This document shows positions 36,311-45,315 of a stretch of 64,000 bases of DNA, piece by piece. Made by a program: the position numbers and the translations under genes. The notes under the pieces were generated by a model that saw nothing but the letters and a program-made list of their open reading frames with translations, made no database searches and was not told the DNA's origin. The DNA comes from an uncultured Bacteroidales bacterium (lineage in GTDB: Bacteria; Bacteroidota; Bacteroidia; Bacteroidales; F082), in assembly GCA_947303085.1 (NCBI GenBank), contig CAMYXP010000003.1, positions 1-64,000 of the forward strand, read 5' to 3'. Within the stretch, counting starts at the first letter, position 1. Each line of letters opens with the position of its first letter.

Positions 36311-37734
36311 TCTTTTTTGTTCTTAATCCTATATTCTTCAATCAAATCCATGATGGCCGGATTGCTGGTGAGATTTTCGGCGTCGAAGCTTAAAAACTCT
36401 ATATGTCCGTCGTAGTCGGCTTCGAGTGCCATCTCCAGCGTCAGCAATCCCGATTCGTTTTTCTCCTGCGCGAAATAAAGAAACGCCTTACGATACAGCA
36501 GCGACGGGCATTTCGGGAGGATGCGCAGACCGCGTTCGAGGGCTTCCAAAGCTTTGTCGGGGTCGTCTTTAAGCACATAACACTCCATCATCGAAATATA
36601 GACGTTCTCATCGTATGGGTTCAAATCAAGAATCTCGTTCACGAACTTCAGCGAGTTGTCGTATTCCTCGAGTTTGTTGTATTCCTCGATGAGTACATAC
36701 ATATAATCGGTGTTGTATGGCGACAGAGTGTGAGCGTGTTTCAAAAACTTTATCGCCGACTGTGGGTTGTTCTCGTCGCTGAGCAAGAAGCCGATTCCTG
36801 CGTACGCCTCAGGAAGATTCTCGTCCATTTTCATGGCGTTTTTGTAAATCTTCATGGCTTCTTCAACGTCGCCGAGCTTCGCCTTCGCCTCGCCGTAAAG
36901 ACAAAGCAGCAGAGCCGATTCCACGTTGTATCTCATGGCGTCTTCCGCCAGCTCTATGGTGTCCTGAAAACGGTTCAGTTCGTTGTATGCCGTTGCAATG
37001 TCGACATAGCCTTTCTTGTAATGCGGGTCAATGGAAATGGCATATTCAAACTGCTCGATGGCGTTGTCGAGCTGCCCCAGACGCACATAACAGTTGCCGA
37101 GTGCCATCCAAGCCGAAACGCTGTACGGGTCACGGTCGATCTCTTTCTTGAAAAACTCTATTCCTTCGTCCATCTTATGAAGTAGTGAATAGCAGTTTCT
37201 TATATCAAAATATTGATTATCAATATCATCGGCACCTCTGACACCTAAAAGGAAGAACTTGAGGGCGTTTTCAACGTCACCAAGGTTCTCATATTCAACA
37301 GCGATAAAATTATAGATATCCTCACAATCCCTGAACTCAAACTCTTTCGCTGCTTTCATGTAGGCTTTTATGGCTTTTTCATGCTCGCCAAGGTCGGAAT
37401 AACAAGCTGCCAAAGTGAGCAGGTAATCGGCATCGTCGCGGTCTAAATCGGCATTTTTCAATGTCGAGAGAGCCTCTTGCGCGCGTGAGTTCGCCAATAG
37501 CTGTTTTGCCTTTATAATGTTGATTATCGGGTTGTTAGGATGATATTTTACAGCTATGTCAGCCGCTTGATTAGCCCTTTTGATGTTGTTTTGCTGCAGA
37601 TAATGCTCCAAAATGACGTTCAACTCGTCGGCGTCGAAATAGCATGACTGATGCTGCTTCACCATCTTCTCGAAACGGCTCACCAGCTCCTTCACGTCAA
37701 AATCGTCATCCAAAAAGTTGTCGTCGTCAAACAT
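36307..37734 (-). CDS. Tetratricopeptide repeat protein
   Basis: About 475 residues from MFDDDNFLDDDFDVKEL at 37734; the frame opens 6 codons earlier, next to the promoter. The N-terminus is strongly acidic, then ~11 TPR units fill the rest (for example YLLTLAACYSDLGEHEKAIK, AWMALGNCYVRLGQLDNAIE, AYAGIGFLLSDENNPQSAIK). No signal peptide, so it is cytosolic. TPR arrays bind partner proteins; the partner is unknown. Conserved Bacteroidales genes of this kind often sit with housekeeping genes, as here. Confidence 0.9.
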   Translation of the reverse strand: MFDDDNFLDDDFDVKELVSRFEKMVKQHQSCYFDADELNVILEHYLQQNNIKRANQAADIAVKYHPNNPIINIIKAKQLLANSRAQEALSTLKNADLDRDDADYLLTLAACYSDLGEHEKAIKAYMKAAKEFEFRDCEDIYNFIAVEYENLGDVENALKFFLLGVRGADDIDNQYFDIRNCYSLLHKMDEGIEFFKKEIDRDPYSVSAWMALGNCYVRLGQLDNAIEQFEYAISIDPHYKKGYVDIATAYNELNRFQDTIELAEDAMRYNVESALLLCLYGEAKAKLGDVEEAMKIYKNAMKMDENLPEAYAGIGFLLSDENNPQSAIKFLKHAHTLSPYNTDYMYVLIEEYNKLEEYDNSLKFVNEILDLNPYDENVYISMMECYVLKDDPDKALEALERGLRILPKCPSLLYRKAFLYFAQEKNESGLLTLEMALEADYDGHIEFLSFDAENLTSNPAIMDLIEEYRIKNKKE

Positions 37735-37749
37735 CCTCAAAATTTTTTG

Positions 37750-37757
37750 CAAATATA
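37750..37757 (-). promoter_or_regulatory. TAnnTTTG -7 box for the TPR-export-aroE unit
   Basis: The minus strand reads TATATTTGC, 15 bases upstream of the ATG at 37734. Confidence 0.55.
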
Positions 37758-37853
37758 CAAAAAAGACTTTAGAGTTTAGACTTTAGACTTTAGTTTTTTT
37801 CAAGCGACCTGCTACCAAGAGAACTGCTAAACAATTTAATACAATCATGATCA

Positions 37854-37932
37854 AACTTTTTTAATGCTATTTGCAGAAATACGACTTACCACAGGGTACT
37901 GAGAGTATTTCGAAAATAGCATTAAAAAAGTT
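37854..37932. repeat. 79-base long hairpin with 19-bp perfect terminal inverted repeats
   Basis: AACTTTTTTAATGCTATTT at 37854-37872 is exactly complementary to 37914-37932. Pairing continues inward after a small internal loop (GAAATAC with GTATTTC, then TACC with GGTA), so the whole segment can fold into one nearly continuous stem. It lies between the divergent TPR and glmM genes, just upstream of the glmM promoter. A bidirectional terminator, a MITE remnant or a regulatory cruciform are all possible. Confidence 0.7.
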
Positions 37933-37965
37933 AACGATAATATTGCAAATCTCAAATAAATATCA

Positions 37966-37973
37966 TAATTTTG
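37966..37973 (+). promoter_or_regulatory. TAnnTTTG -7 box for glmM
   Basis: TAATTTTGC lies 16 bases before the ATG at 37990, just downstream of the 79-base hairpin. Confidence 0.6.
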
Positions 37974-37989
37974 CAAAAATTTTATAATT

Positions 37990-39372
37990 ATGCCATTGAT
38001 TAAATCAATTTCCGGATTTCGCGGCACTATTGGCGGCAGACCGGACGACGGATTAACTCCGATAGATATTGTCAAGCTGACTTCAGCGTTTATTTGTTTA
38101 ATCAGACGCGGTGGCGTACAGCGTCCTCGCATAGTGGTCGGTCGCGACGGCCGACTCTCAGGAACGATGGTTAACCAATTGGTTTGCGGTAACTTACAGG
38201 CTATGGGTGCCGACGTTATCGACATCGGACTGAGTACAACGCCAACGACTGAAATAGCTGTCACCGAGCTGAAAGCCGACGGCGGCGTTATCCTCACTGC
38301 TTCTCATAACCCAAAAGAGTGGAACGCCCTCAAACTCCTTGACAATAAAGGCGAATTCATCGACGCTGCCGACGGAAAATGGCTGCTCGAAAAAGCCGCT
38401 AAAGACGAATACGAATTCTCTCCAATCGACGAAATCGGTACTTATACCCTCGCTGAAGGATGGATAGAGCGTCATGCCGACATGGTGTGCAAGCTGCCGT
38501 TGGTGAAGAAAGAGCTTATCGAGAAGGCAAATCTGAAAGTCGTCGTCGATGGCGTGAACTCTACAGGCGGAATGGCTATCCCGATGTTACTCAAGAAGTT
38601 AGGAGTTAAAAACGTTATCGAACTCAACTGCGAGGTGACAGGAAAATTCGCTCACAACCCTGAGCCGTTGGCAGTCAACCTGGTTGACACCTGCGCCAAG
38701 GTTAAAGAATGTGGTGCCGACCTAGGCATCGTCGTCGACCCTGATGTCGACCGTCTCGCGTTTATCAATGAAAAAGGGGTGATGTACGGCGAGGAATACA
38801 CCCTTGTGACAGTCGCTTCATATATTCTCGAACATAAAAAAGGCAACACCGTTTCAAATCTCTCGTCTACACGAGCTTTGCGCGACGTGACCATCGCCGC
38901 CGGCGGACAGTATTCTGCAGCCGCTGTCGGTGAAGTGAACGTAGTCGCCAAGATGAAGGAGGTGGGTGCTGTTATCGGCGGAGAAGGCAACGGCGGCGTC
39001 ATCTACCCTGAGATCCACTACGGCCGCGACGCTCTCGTCGGCGTTGGCTTGTTCCTGACATATCTCGTTGAGAATCATTGCACTGTGTCGGAACTCAAGA
39101 AGAAGTTCCCGATGTATTACATGTCGAAAAACAAGATTCAGCTCACGCCTCAGACCGATGTCGACGGCATCTTGGCAAAACTCGCTGATAAGTTCAAGAA
39201 CGAACAGGTGACTACCATCGACGGCGTGAAGATCGACTTTGCCGACGGCTGGGTGCATCTCCGCAAATCAAACACAGAGCCTATCATCCGTGTTTATTCT
39301 GAAGGCAAATCAGAAACTGAAGCCGACAAACTCGCTCAGATGATGCTCGACGAAGCTAAGAAAATGATGTAA
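37990..39372 (+). CDS. glmM: Phosphoglucosamine mutase
   Basis: 460 residues, alpha-D-phosphohexomutase fold. The phospho-Ser loop is LTASHNPKEWN near residue 103, the metal-binding loop is DPDVDRLAF near 248, the sugar-binding loop is GGEGNGGVIYPEIHYGRD near 330, and the phosphate-binding loop is RKSNTEPIIRVY near 427. The GEGNGGV form and the length fit the Bacteroidota GlmM type, which makes glucosamine-1-phosphate for UDP-GlcNAc, rather than PMM/PGM. The separate hexomutase at 41587 is the PMM/PGM type. Confidence 0.88.
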   Translation: MPLIKSISGFRGTIGGRPDDGLTPIDIVKLTSAFICLIRRGGVQRPRIVVGRDGRLSGTMVNQLVCGNLQAMGADVIDIGLSTTPTTEIAVTELKADGGVILTASHNPKEWNALKLLDNKGEFIDAADGKWLLEKAAKDEYEFSPIDEIGTYTLAEGWIERHADMVCKLPLVKKELIEKANLKVVVDGVNSTGGMAIPMLLKKLGVKNVIELNCEVTGKFAHNPEPLAVNLVDTCAKVKECGADLGIVVDPDVDRLAFINEKGVMYGEEYTLVTVASYILEHKKGNTVSNLSSTRALRDVTIAAGGQYSAAAVGEVNVVAKMKEVGAVIGGEGNGGVIYPEIHYGRDALVGVGLFLTYLVENHCTVSELKKKFPMYYMSKNKIQLTPQTDVDGILAKLADKFKNEQVTTIDGVKIDFADGWVHLRKSNTEPIIRVYSEGKSETEADKLAQMMLDEAKKMM

Positions 39373-39373
39373 T

Positions 39374-39601
39374 ATGAAAAAACACCATCACAGAAGCTAC
39401 AAGTACCATGCGATAACGTTCAAATTGTCGCAAGGACAGTACAAGTCGCTCAAAAACTATTGCAAGGCGCGTCGAACAACGCCTATCAAATTGATTAAGA
39501 AGAACATAGAAAGGTTCATCTCACACTACGAATACGGTGTGCCAGAAGAATTGTATCTCTGTGAAAATCAATTAAATCTGTTTGAAGAAATCAATGAATA
39601 A
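39374..39601 (+). CDS. Small basic ribbon-helix-helix-like protein coupled to glmM
   Basis: 75 residues; the ATG lies one base after the glmM stop (TAATATG), so translation is very probably coupled. A His/Lys-rich N-terminus (MKKHHHRSYKYH) precedes a strand (AITFKLS) and two helices split by a turn (QGQYKSLKNYCKARR, TTPIKLIKKNIERFI). That is the strand-helix-helix order of MetJ/Arc-type DNA-binding proteins. The tail ends in LNLFEEINE. It may be a small DNA-binding regulator or nucleoid-associated protein. Its 3' end overlaps the convergent recR gene by 11 bases. Confidence 0.65.
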   Translation: MKKHHHRSYKYHAITFKLSQGQYKSLKNYCKARRTTPIKLIKKNIERFISHYEYGVPEELYLCENQLNLFEEINE

Positions 39602-40199
39602 ACGGCATTCGGTTTTTAATCGACCGTCCTAATGTCACTTCATCAGCAAATTCCAAGGCATCGCCTACGGCGATGCCTTTTGCTATTGTCGTAATCTGTC
39701 CTTCAAAATGCTTTAACATCTTGAAAATGTAATAGTTAGTGGTGTCGCCCTCAATAGTGGCTGGCAACGCTAATATTATCTCTCTGAAATTTTCATTTAT
39801 GCTTCTGTCAACCAACTCCTTGATTCTCAAATCGTTAGGTGATATGCCGTTTATCGGGTCGATGACGCCTCCGAGAACGTGATAAATGCCGTTGAACGAC
39901 CCCGTTCTCTCTATCGCCATCACATCGCGCATGTCGGCGACGACACATAGTAACTCATTGTCTCTCTTGGGGTTAGAACAGATATAACATTGCTCTTCGT
40001 CGCTGATGTTGTAGCAACGATTGCACAAAACGATGTTGTTTCGCATGTTCAACAGCGAGTGCGAGAGGTTCTCGGTAGTAGCCTTCTCCTCGCCGAGAAG
40101 GTGCAAAGCCAGCCTCAACGCCGTTTTCCGCCCTATACCGGGCAGCTTCGCCAGCTCGTCGACAGCTTTTTCTAACAATATGGATGAATATTCAGCCAT
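39591..40199 (-). CDS. recR: Recombination protein RecR
   Basis: 202 residues, the normal length. The N-terminal HhH (LAKLPGIGRKTALRLALHLL) is followed by a four-Cys zinc finger (CNRCYN...CYICSN), the Toprim core (LLCVVADMRDVMAIERTG) and a C-terminal Walker-B-like segment (IILALPATIEGDTTNYYI). RecR works with RecO (and RecF) to load RecA on SSB-coated DNA at gaps. It heads a minus-strand group with the TPR lipoprotein that follows at a 3-base gap. Confidence 0.97.
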   Translation of the reverse strand: MAEYSSILLEKAVDELAKLPGIGRKTALRLALHLLGEEKATTENLSHSLLNMRNNIVLCNRCYNISDEEQCYICSNPKRDNELLCVVADMRDVMAIERTGSFNGIYHVLGGVIDPINGISPNDLRIKELVDRSINENFREIILALPATIEGDTTNYYIFKMLKHFEGQITTIAKGIAVGDALEFADEVTLGRSIKNRMPFIH

Positions 40200-40202
40200 A
40201 AA

Positions 40203-40622
40203 CTATTCGTAATATTCGCAGTTTTTCAGGTAGTCGTCCATGTTCTGACGGCCATATTTCTGAGCTAATTTGAAATAATAGCACGCCATCGGATAGTCGT
40301 CGTTTCTTCTGTATTGCAAGCCGATGTTGAAATACGGATCAGCGTAATCAGGCTTAATCTCTATGGCTTTGTTCCAATCCCTCATGGCCTGGTCTTTTTT
40401 GAAATTGTTGCTGTAGGCACATCCGCGATAATAATATGCCTCGTAGTTGTTTTCATCGTATTTGATGGCTTGATCAAAAAATCCAATGGCCTCGTCGATC
40501 TGCGAAGTATACAGATAATCAATGCCTTTGTCGAGATACATCCTCGATTTCTCAGGATTTGGTCCGCAACTGACCATCAAAAATGCCAATGCCAAACTTG
40601 CAAAAATCAATGTCTTTTTCAT
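40203..40622 (-). CDS. TPR lipoprotein
   Basis: About 139 residues from MKKTLIFASLALAFLMVSC at 40622, with a lipobox Cys at 19; the longer frame adds 15 residues without a plausible signal. Three TPR units follow (AIGFFDQAIKYDENNYEAYY, RDWNKAIEIKPDYADPYF, CYYFKLAQKYG). It probably acts as a periplasmic or outer-membrane scaffold. The gene lies between the DUF2279 gene and recR on the same strand. Confidence 0.88.
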   Translation of the reverse strand: MKKTLIFASLALAFLMVSCGPNPEKSRMYLDKGIDYLYTSQIDEAIGFFDQAIKYDENNYEAYYYRGCAYSNNFKKDQAMRDWNKAIEIKPDYADPYFNIGLQYRRNDDYPMACYYFKLAQKYGRQNMDDYLKNCEYYE

Positions 40623-40639
40623 ATTATAATTATAAACTA

Positions 40640-41548
40640 TTAAAAATAAATCCAATGCCACACCCAATCGCCACCAGTGTTATACTCGATTGTCGGGAAT
40701 GGTAGTTTAAATATATTTAATACTCTAAACGTGTGTTTCAAAAATTTATTGTTCGTTGGAATCATAGTAAAATCAATGTCTAACGAGAAAAAGAACTGTT
40801 GTTTTCTCTCGAAATAGGGGATAGGTTCGCCTTTGTATTCCAACGAGTTCTCAAAACCTCCTGTCATGCCGGTGGCACCATATCCGAATGCGAAGTTGAG
40901 CCATGCCGGGAACTTGCTTTCTTGCTTGAGAAACATCGACTTAAAGTTACAAGAAGCCCAAATGGTGATGCCGTTATAGTCTTTTATCGTCTGCTGGATG
41001 AAGTCTTCGCCCAACAAATCGGGCCGGTATTTCGGGAACTCGGTGGTATGAAACGAATATTTCACCACTATTCGTTGTTCGTGCCATAAAAACTGTTGCC
41101 CGATGAACAAGCCGCTACCCAAGGCGTTGGCTGCCATGTCGCCCCACGAAAAGCCCCAACCTTCCGATAATCCGTCGAATACCTCCACCGTCGTCATGAA
41201 TGCCAGTCCTAGTGTTCCGCCGTACCAGATCGCCTTGTTTTCCTCACATCCGGCAAGTCTAAGCGCAGAATATCCGAAATGTCCGATGCGATACGACGAT
41301 GCCAGGTGCCCGGCCTTGTCCATCAACAGCCATTCGGCGTTGTCGTTGAAGAAATGGAACTTCGACTGTGGATAATCGGCATACCAAGCGAAATACAATC
41401 CCGTCATCGAGGCGGCATACAGTCCTGCCTCGGTGCCAAGAACGATTCTCACATTACGGCGCACTTTCGCGTTGTCCCTCAAAGTGTCCTGCGCTGTAGC
41501 CGATAACGCTGTGAAAATCAGTAATATCGCCAGTAATGTCCTTCTCAT
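40640..41548 (-). CDS. DUF2279 (YfiM-like) lipoprotein or outer-membrane protein
   Basis: 302 residues with a cleavable signal peptide (MRRTLLAILLIFTALSATAQ). The DUF2279 signature is clear: LLMDKAGHLASSYRIGHFGY, LGLAFMTTVEVFDGLSEGWG and FSWGDMAANALGSGLFIGQQ. The second half has alternating strands (PAWLNFAFGYGATGMTGGFE, FFFSLDIDFTMIP) suggesting membrane association. The family is conserved in Bacteroidota but without a known activity. Confidence 0.85.
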   Translation of the reverse strand: MRRTLLAILLIFTALSATAQDTLRDNAKVRRNVRIVLGTEAGLYAASMTGLYFAWYADYPQSKFHFFNDNAEWLLMDKAGHLASSYRIGHFGYSALRLAGCEENKAIWYGGTLGLAFMTTVEVFDGLSEGWGFSWGDMAANALGSGLFIGQQFLWHEQRIVVKYSFHTTEFPKYRPDLLGEDFIQQTIKDYNGITIWASCNFKSMFLKQESKFPAWLNFAFGYGATGMTGGFENSLEYKGEPIPYFERKQQFFFSLDIDFTMIPTNNKFLKHTFRVLNIFKLPFPTIEYNTGGDWVWHWIYF

Positions 41549-41586
41549 AACTAGTTGTTCAGTTATTCAGTTAACTGACTATCTGA

Positions 41587-42939
41587 TTAACTGACAAACT
41601 GATTAACTATCTTTGTTACAGTTTCAATGATTTCTTTTAACTTTTTCTCGTTTTTTGCTTCGCACAAAAACCTCAGATAAGGCTCGGTATTCGAAGGTCT
41701 GATATTTAGCCACCAGTCTTGATAATCAAGACGATAGCCGTCGAAATCGAGGAAACGTTCTGGCTTCTCGAGATTCATGAAGTGGTCGCGCACTGCATCC
41801 ATGGCTTCTTTCTTCTTCTCGATGGTGAAGTTGATTTCGCCTGAGTTGTGATAGCCTGATATCTCCTTGATAATCATCGACATAGGCTTGCCTTCCGCCT
41901 TGAACTTCGCCAAGAGCCGCAACACCAGCAACGCTGCCATGATGCCTGAATCTGAGTAGTAGAAATCGCGGAAGTAATAGTGTCCTGCCAGCTCGCCTCC
42001 GAAACACCCGTCGAGTTCACGGAGCTTAAGCGCGGCGTAGGCTCGTCCTACTCGCCAAGTCTCGACCTTCGCTCCGTAAAGTCTGCCAAGGTATTCCTGA
42101 ATGGCTCTCGACGACCTGATGTCTTGAAGCACAGTGCCTTTCTGTTTCTTCTCGCCAAGGAAATAGTTGCCCAGGAATGCAATGATCAAGTCCGGTGATA
42201 TGAACTGACCATTCTCATCAATGAAGGTGATTCTGTCGGCATCACCGTCGAAGAGAAGTCCTATGTCGCATTTGTTTTTCTTGACAAGTTCCTTGATTTG
42301 CTCTTGATTTTCAGCTTCAAGCGGATTCGGCTCGTGTCCCGGGAAGCGTCCGTCGAGGGTGTCATTAATATAATAAGGTGTGTCGCCTAGCAACTGCTTG
42401 ATGAAGATGTTCGACGCTCCGTTGCTGCAGTCGACAGCTACCTTCAGATTGCTGATGTCGCCAAGGAATTGCTTCTGAAAATCAATGTATTGCGCATAAA
42501 CGTTGATTTCTTTTGTGACGCCTCTTTGTGCTGCCACAACAGCTTTCTTATCTGATGCTACCAACGCCTCTAATTTGTTCAAGCCGGTGTCGTAACCTAC
42601 TGGTTTGGCATCTTTCGCACTGATTTTGAATCCGTTATGGTTCGACGGGTTGTGCGATGCGGTGATCATCACCGAGGCTTCGTAGCCGAATTTTGCTGTT
42701 GTCCAGTAAATCAACGGGGTGGTGGAGAGTCCGACACTGTCGACGTTCACGCCTCTGTCGTTCAAACCTTTAGTGAGTTGAGCGAATGCCGTGTCCGACG
42801 ACAGACGCATGTCCCGGCCGACTAAAAATGTCTTTGCAGGCAGCACGTCGGGCAGGAAATACCCGATTCTGTAAGCTATTTCTTCGTTGAGGTCGGTACC
42901 CCAAACACCTCTGATGTCGTATGCTTTGAATGCTTTCAT
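41587..42939 (-). CDS. Phosphomannomutase/phosphoglucomutase
   Basis: About 450 residues from MKAFKAYDIRGVWGTDLN at 42939; the much longer open frame upstream is antisense-like sequence inside mltG and is not used. The four phosphohexomutase loops are present: MITASHNPSNHNGFK (phospho-Ser), LLFDGDADRITFID (Mg site), CFGGELAGHYYFRDF (sugar loop, GE-x-GH type of PMM/PGM) and IRPSNTEPYLRF. It interconverts hexose 6- and 1-phosphates for glycan precursors. The ATG overlaps the mltG stop (ATGA). Confidence 0.93.
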   Translation of the reverse strand: MKAFKAYDIRGVWGTDLNEEIAYRIGYFLPDVLPAKTFLVGRDMRLSSDTAFAQLTKGLNDRGVNVDSVGLSTTPLIYWTTAKFGYEASVMITASHNPSNHNGFKISAKDAKPVGYDTGLNKLEALVASDKKAVVAAQRGVTKEINVYAQYIDFQKQFLGDISNLKVAVDCSNGASNIFIKQLLGDTPYYINDTLDGRFPGHEPNPLEAENQEQIKELVKKNKCDIGLLFDGDADRITFIDENGQFISPDLIIAFLGNYFLGEKKQKGTVLQDIRSSRAIQEYLGRLYGAKVETWRVGRAYAALKLRELDGCFGGELAGHYYFRDFYYSDSGIMAALLVLRLLAKFKAEGKPMSMIIKEISGYHNSGEINFTIEKKKEAMDAVRDHFMNLEKPERFLDFDGYRLDYQDWWLNIRPSNTEPYLRFLCEAKNEKKLKEIIETVTKIVNQFVS

Positions 42940-43991
42940 TTGTATATTTTTTGTTTGTTGAGTGCTCTTCTGTATTTTTCGGCGTTGCAATTGTGTTCCG
43001 TGATATTCCTTGCAAACACATGGTATCCCGAAAGGTCGTCCTTGGCGCAGAAATAGAAATAGTTGTGTTTCTCGGCGTTCAACACGGCGTCGATAGCGGC
43101 TATCGACGGTATGCAAATAGGTCCCGGAGGTAATCCGGCGTATTTGTATGTGTTGTAAGGCGAGTCGATTTTTTTGTGAACGTCGAGAACCCTGCGGATG
43201 CTGAAGTCACCGATGGCAAATATCAGCGTCGGGTCGGCCTGCAATGGCCAGCGTTTGTTAAGCCTGTTGATGTAAACACCTGCAATGGTTGCCATTTCCG
43301 ACGTTTTTGTCGTCTCCTTGTCGACTATCGAAGCCAAAATGCTGACCTGTCGTGGCGTGAGTTTCTTTTCTTTCGCTTTCTGTAGTCTCGATTCGTTCCA
43401 AAATCTTTTGTACTCGATAGCCATTTTCTCGACAAAATCTTCAGCGTCGGTGTTCCAATAAAACTCGTAAGTGTTTGGTATAAAAGTGGTTGCGTCGATA
43501 GTGTCGTTGTTGTTTATCTCAGTTATTATTGATAATGAGTCGGCTTCAATCTGCTCGCTGATACGCCCGGCAAGCTGCTCAACGGTTCTCATATTATTGA
43601 AAACTACCTTCACAGGTGTCTGATATCCCATGCGTAACATGTTGATTAACTGCTGGTTAGTCATCCCGTTGGTTAGCACGTAGCGTCCTGGATGCACATT
43701 CTCGTTATAATGCATCTTTTTAGCCAGCCAGTCGAAGGCGTTTTTGCTTTTCAACACATTCAACGCAACAAGTTCTGTCTTAACCTGTTGATAATCAGCA
43801 CCAGTTGAAATGTATAATGACACATTCTGACCGTCGGCGGTTTCAATAATAGGTTTCGTGATGTACAGATAGTTCTTGGCGAAATAGGCGGCTATTGCGC
43901 ATGTTATCACAAAGAAAATCAGAATGATGTTGCGCCTCCTGATTCTGTCTTTGCGTCTTCTGTCGTTATATGCTGATCTGTAGCTGCTCAT
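42936..43991 (-). CDS. mltG: Endolytic transglycosylase MltG
   Basis: 351 residues. A basic cytosolic N-terminus (YNDRRRKDRIRRRN), one TM at about 22-42, then a LysM-like subdomain and the YceG catalytic domain. The catalytic Glu is in ASIVDKETTKTSEMATIAGV near residue 220, and the LQADPTLIFAIGD and PYNTYKYAGLPPGPICIPS motifs follow. It cleaves nascent glycan strands and is thought to set peptidoglycan chain length. Overlaps of 4 bases on both sides (GNAT upstream, hexomutase downstream) make a tight operon. Confidence 0.96.
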   Translation of the reverse strand: MSSYRSAYNDRRRKDRIRRRNIILIFFVITCAIAAYFAKNYLYITKPIIETADGQNVSLYISTGADYQQVKTELVALNVLKSKNAFDWLAKKMHYNENVHPGRYVLTNGMTNQQLINMLRMGYQTPVKVVFNNMRTVEQLAGRISEQIEADSLSIITEINNNDTIDATTFIPNTYEFYWNTDAEDFVEKMAIEYKRFWNESRLQKAKEKKLTPRQVSILASIVDKETTKTSEMATIAGVYINRLNKRWPLQADPTLIFAIGDFSIRRVLDVHKKIDSPYNTYKYAGLPPGPICIPSIAAIDAVLNAEKHNYFYFCAKDDLSGYHVFARNITEHNCNAEKYRRALNKQKIYK

Positions 43992-44512
43992 TTCTTGTTA
44001 ATATATTGAAACTCAATCTGATCGATGAATCCTTCGGCTGTCTTATACCATTGTTTTTTCTGTCCGCATTCCTCAAATCCTAATGATTTAAATAAATTTA
44101 TACTATTGATATTTGTTGCTAATGTCAATGCAAATACTTGATTGATTAACAATGTGTTAAAGCAATAATTCAATAATAATAGTATTGCGTTTTTAGCAAA
44201 ACCTTGTCCGCGGTATTTCTCATCGATTAAAATTCCGATTCCTGCGCGTGAGTTGAACTCGTCGTAATCGTAGATGTCGATGCAGCCTACAGGCTTTCCG
44301 TTTTTCACATCCTCAATCATCAGGCGAAGCTGCTTTTCGGAATATAAGTTATTGTTATTCAATAAAAACTGTTCAATCTGACGCAATGAGTAGGGTACTC
44401 GTGTCTCGCTGTCACGCCAGACCTGCATGTCGTTTTCCCAGCTGAAGATAATGACAGCGTCGTTGGGTTCAGCCACGCGCAATGCAACTTTATCGTTTTT
44501 AATGAACATCAT
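43988..44512 (-). CDS. GNAT-family N-acetyltransferase (RimJ/SpeG-like)
   Basis: 174 residues. The acetyl-CoA-binding motif A is seen as IGILIDEKYRGQGFAKNAIL, with the N-terminal VALRVAEPNDAVIIFSWEND and the C-terminal INLFKSLGFEECGQKKQW typical of the Acetyltransf_3 group. The substrate could be a polyamine, a protein N-terminus or an amino sugar; the sequence does not decide. It is translationally coupled to dapF (ATGATG) and mltG. Confidence 0.85.
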   Translation of the reverse strand: MMFIKNDKVALRVAEPNDAVIIFSWENDMQVWRDSETRVPYSLRQIEQFLLNNNNLYSEKQLRLMIEDVKNGKPVGCIDIYDYDEFNSRAGIGILIDEKYRGQGFAKNAILLLLNYCFNTLLINQVFALTLATNINSINLFKSLGFEECGQKKQWYKTAEGFIDQIEFQYINKK

Positions 44513-45315
44513 TTTGCAAAGATATAAAATCCGTCGAAAACATGGGTCGCCGGACCGGTTAATACTATGTTTTTTATTGATTTGCCGACTTTTTCGAACT
44601 TCACGTTGAGTCTCGCCAAAGTCGTTTTTATGTTGATGTTGTCACCTCCATACCACAATGCCGCCGCTATCGCCGATGCTGTCACTCCGGTTCCGCAAGC
44701 CAAAGTCTCATCTTCAACGCCACGCTCAAAAGTCCTGATATTGTATTGATTGTCAATGATTTCCATGAAATCAACATTGACGCCGTCGGTGGAGATGCTT
44801 TTGTTGTTTCTTATCTCCGCGCCATGTTTCCTGACATCATAATGCCAAAGATTCTCAACTCTCGTGACATAATGTGGCGAGCCTGTGTTGATAAGCAGCC
44901 GCTGGTCGTTCAAATCATAACTATCGATATCGCGCATGGTTATTGAAACCAAATATTCATTGTCGGAATTCTTCGTCACCAAGGCTTTGTGGACGCCGTC
45001 AATAGCTTCATATTCAATGTGTTGCGCTGCCAAGCCTTCTTCCATGGCGAATGCCGCTATACATCTGCCGCCATTGCCGCAAAACGTGCTTTCATGACCG
45101 TCGCAGTTGTAGTATTTCATTTTGAAATCGTATTTTTCGGATGGCAAAACCATGATTAATCCGTCGGCGCCGACACCCGTTCTGCGGTCGCAAATAGCCT
45201 TCACCTCGTCGTCAGTCAGACTGACATGTGAATTAATTGCATTAATCATGACAAAATCGTTGCCTGCTCCATGATATTTGCTAAATTTAACTCTTTGATA
45301 ATCAGTATTTTGCAT
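44509..45315 (-). CDS. dapF: Diaminopimelate epimerase
   Basis: 268 residues, normal length. The two catalytic cysteines are in CDGHESTFCGNGGRCIAAFA and ETLACGTGVTASAIA; the N-terminus FSKYHGAGNDFVMI is also diagnostic. It converts LL-DAP to meso-DAP for lysine and peptidoglycan. It heads the operon dapF-GNAT-mltG-hexomutase, which groups cell-wall genes. Confidence 0.97.
   Translation of the reverse strand: MQNTDYQRVKFSKYHGAGNDFVMINAINSHVSLTDDEVKAICDRRTGVGADGLIMVLPSEKYDFKMKYYNCDGHESTFCGNGGRCIAAFAMEEGLAAQHIEYEAIDGVHKALVTKNSDNEYLVSITMRDIDSYDLNDQRLLINTGSPHYVTRVENLWHYDVRKHGAEIRNNKSISTDGVNVDFMEIIDNQYNIRTFERGVEDETLACGTGVTASAIAAALWYGGDNINIKTTLARLNVKFEKVGKSIKNIVLTGPATHVFDGFYIFAK

Noticed and set aside
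41587-43116. A 509-residue reading for the hexomutase
   Set aside because: The upstream 59 codons lie inside mltG in another frame. The conserved start AYDIRG follows the ATG at 42939, which overlaps the mltG stop.
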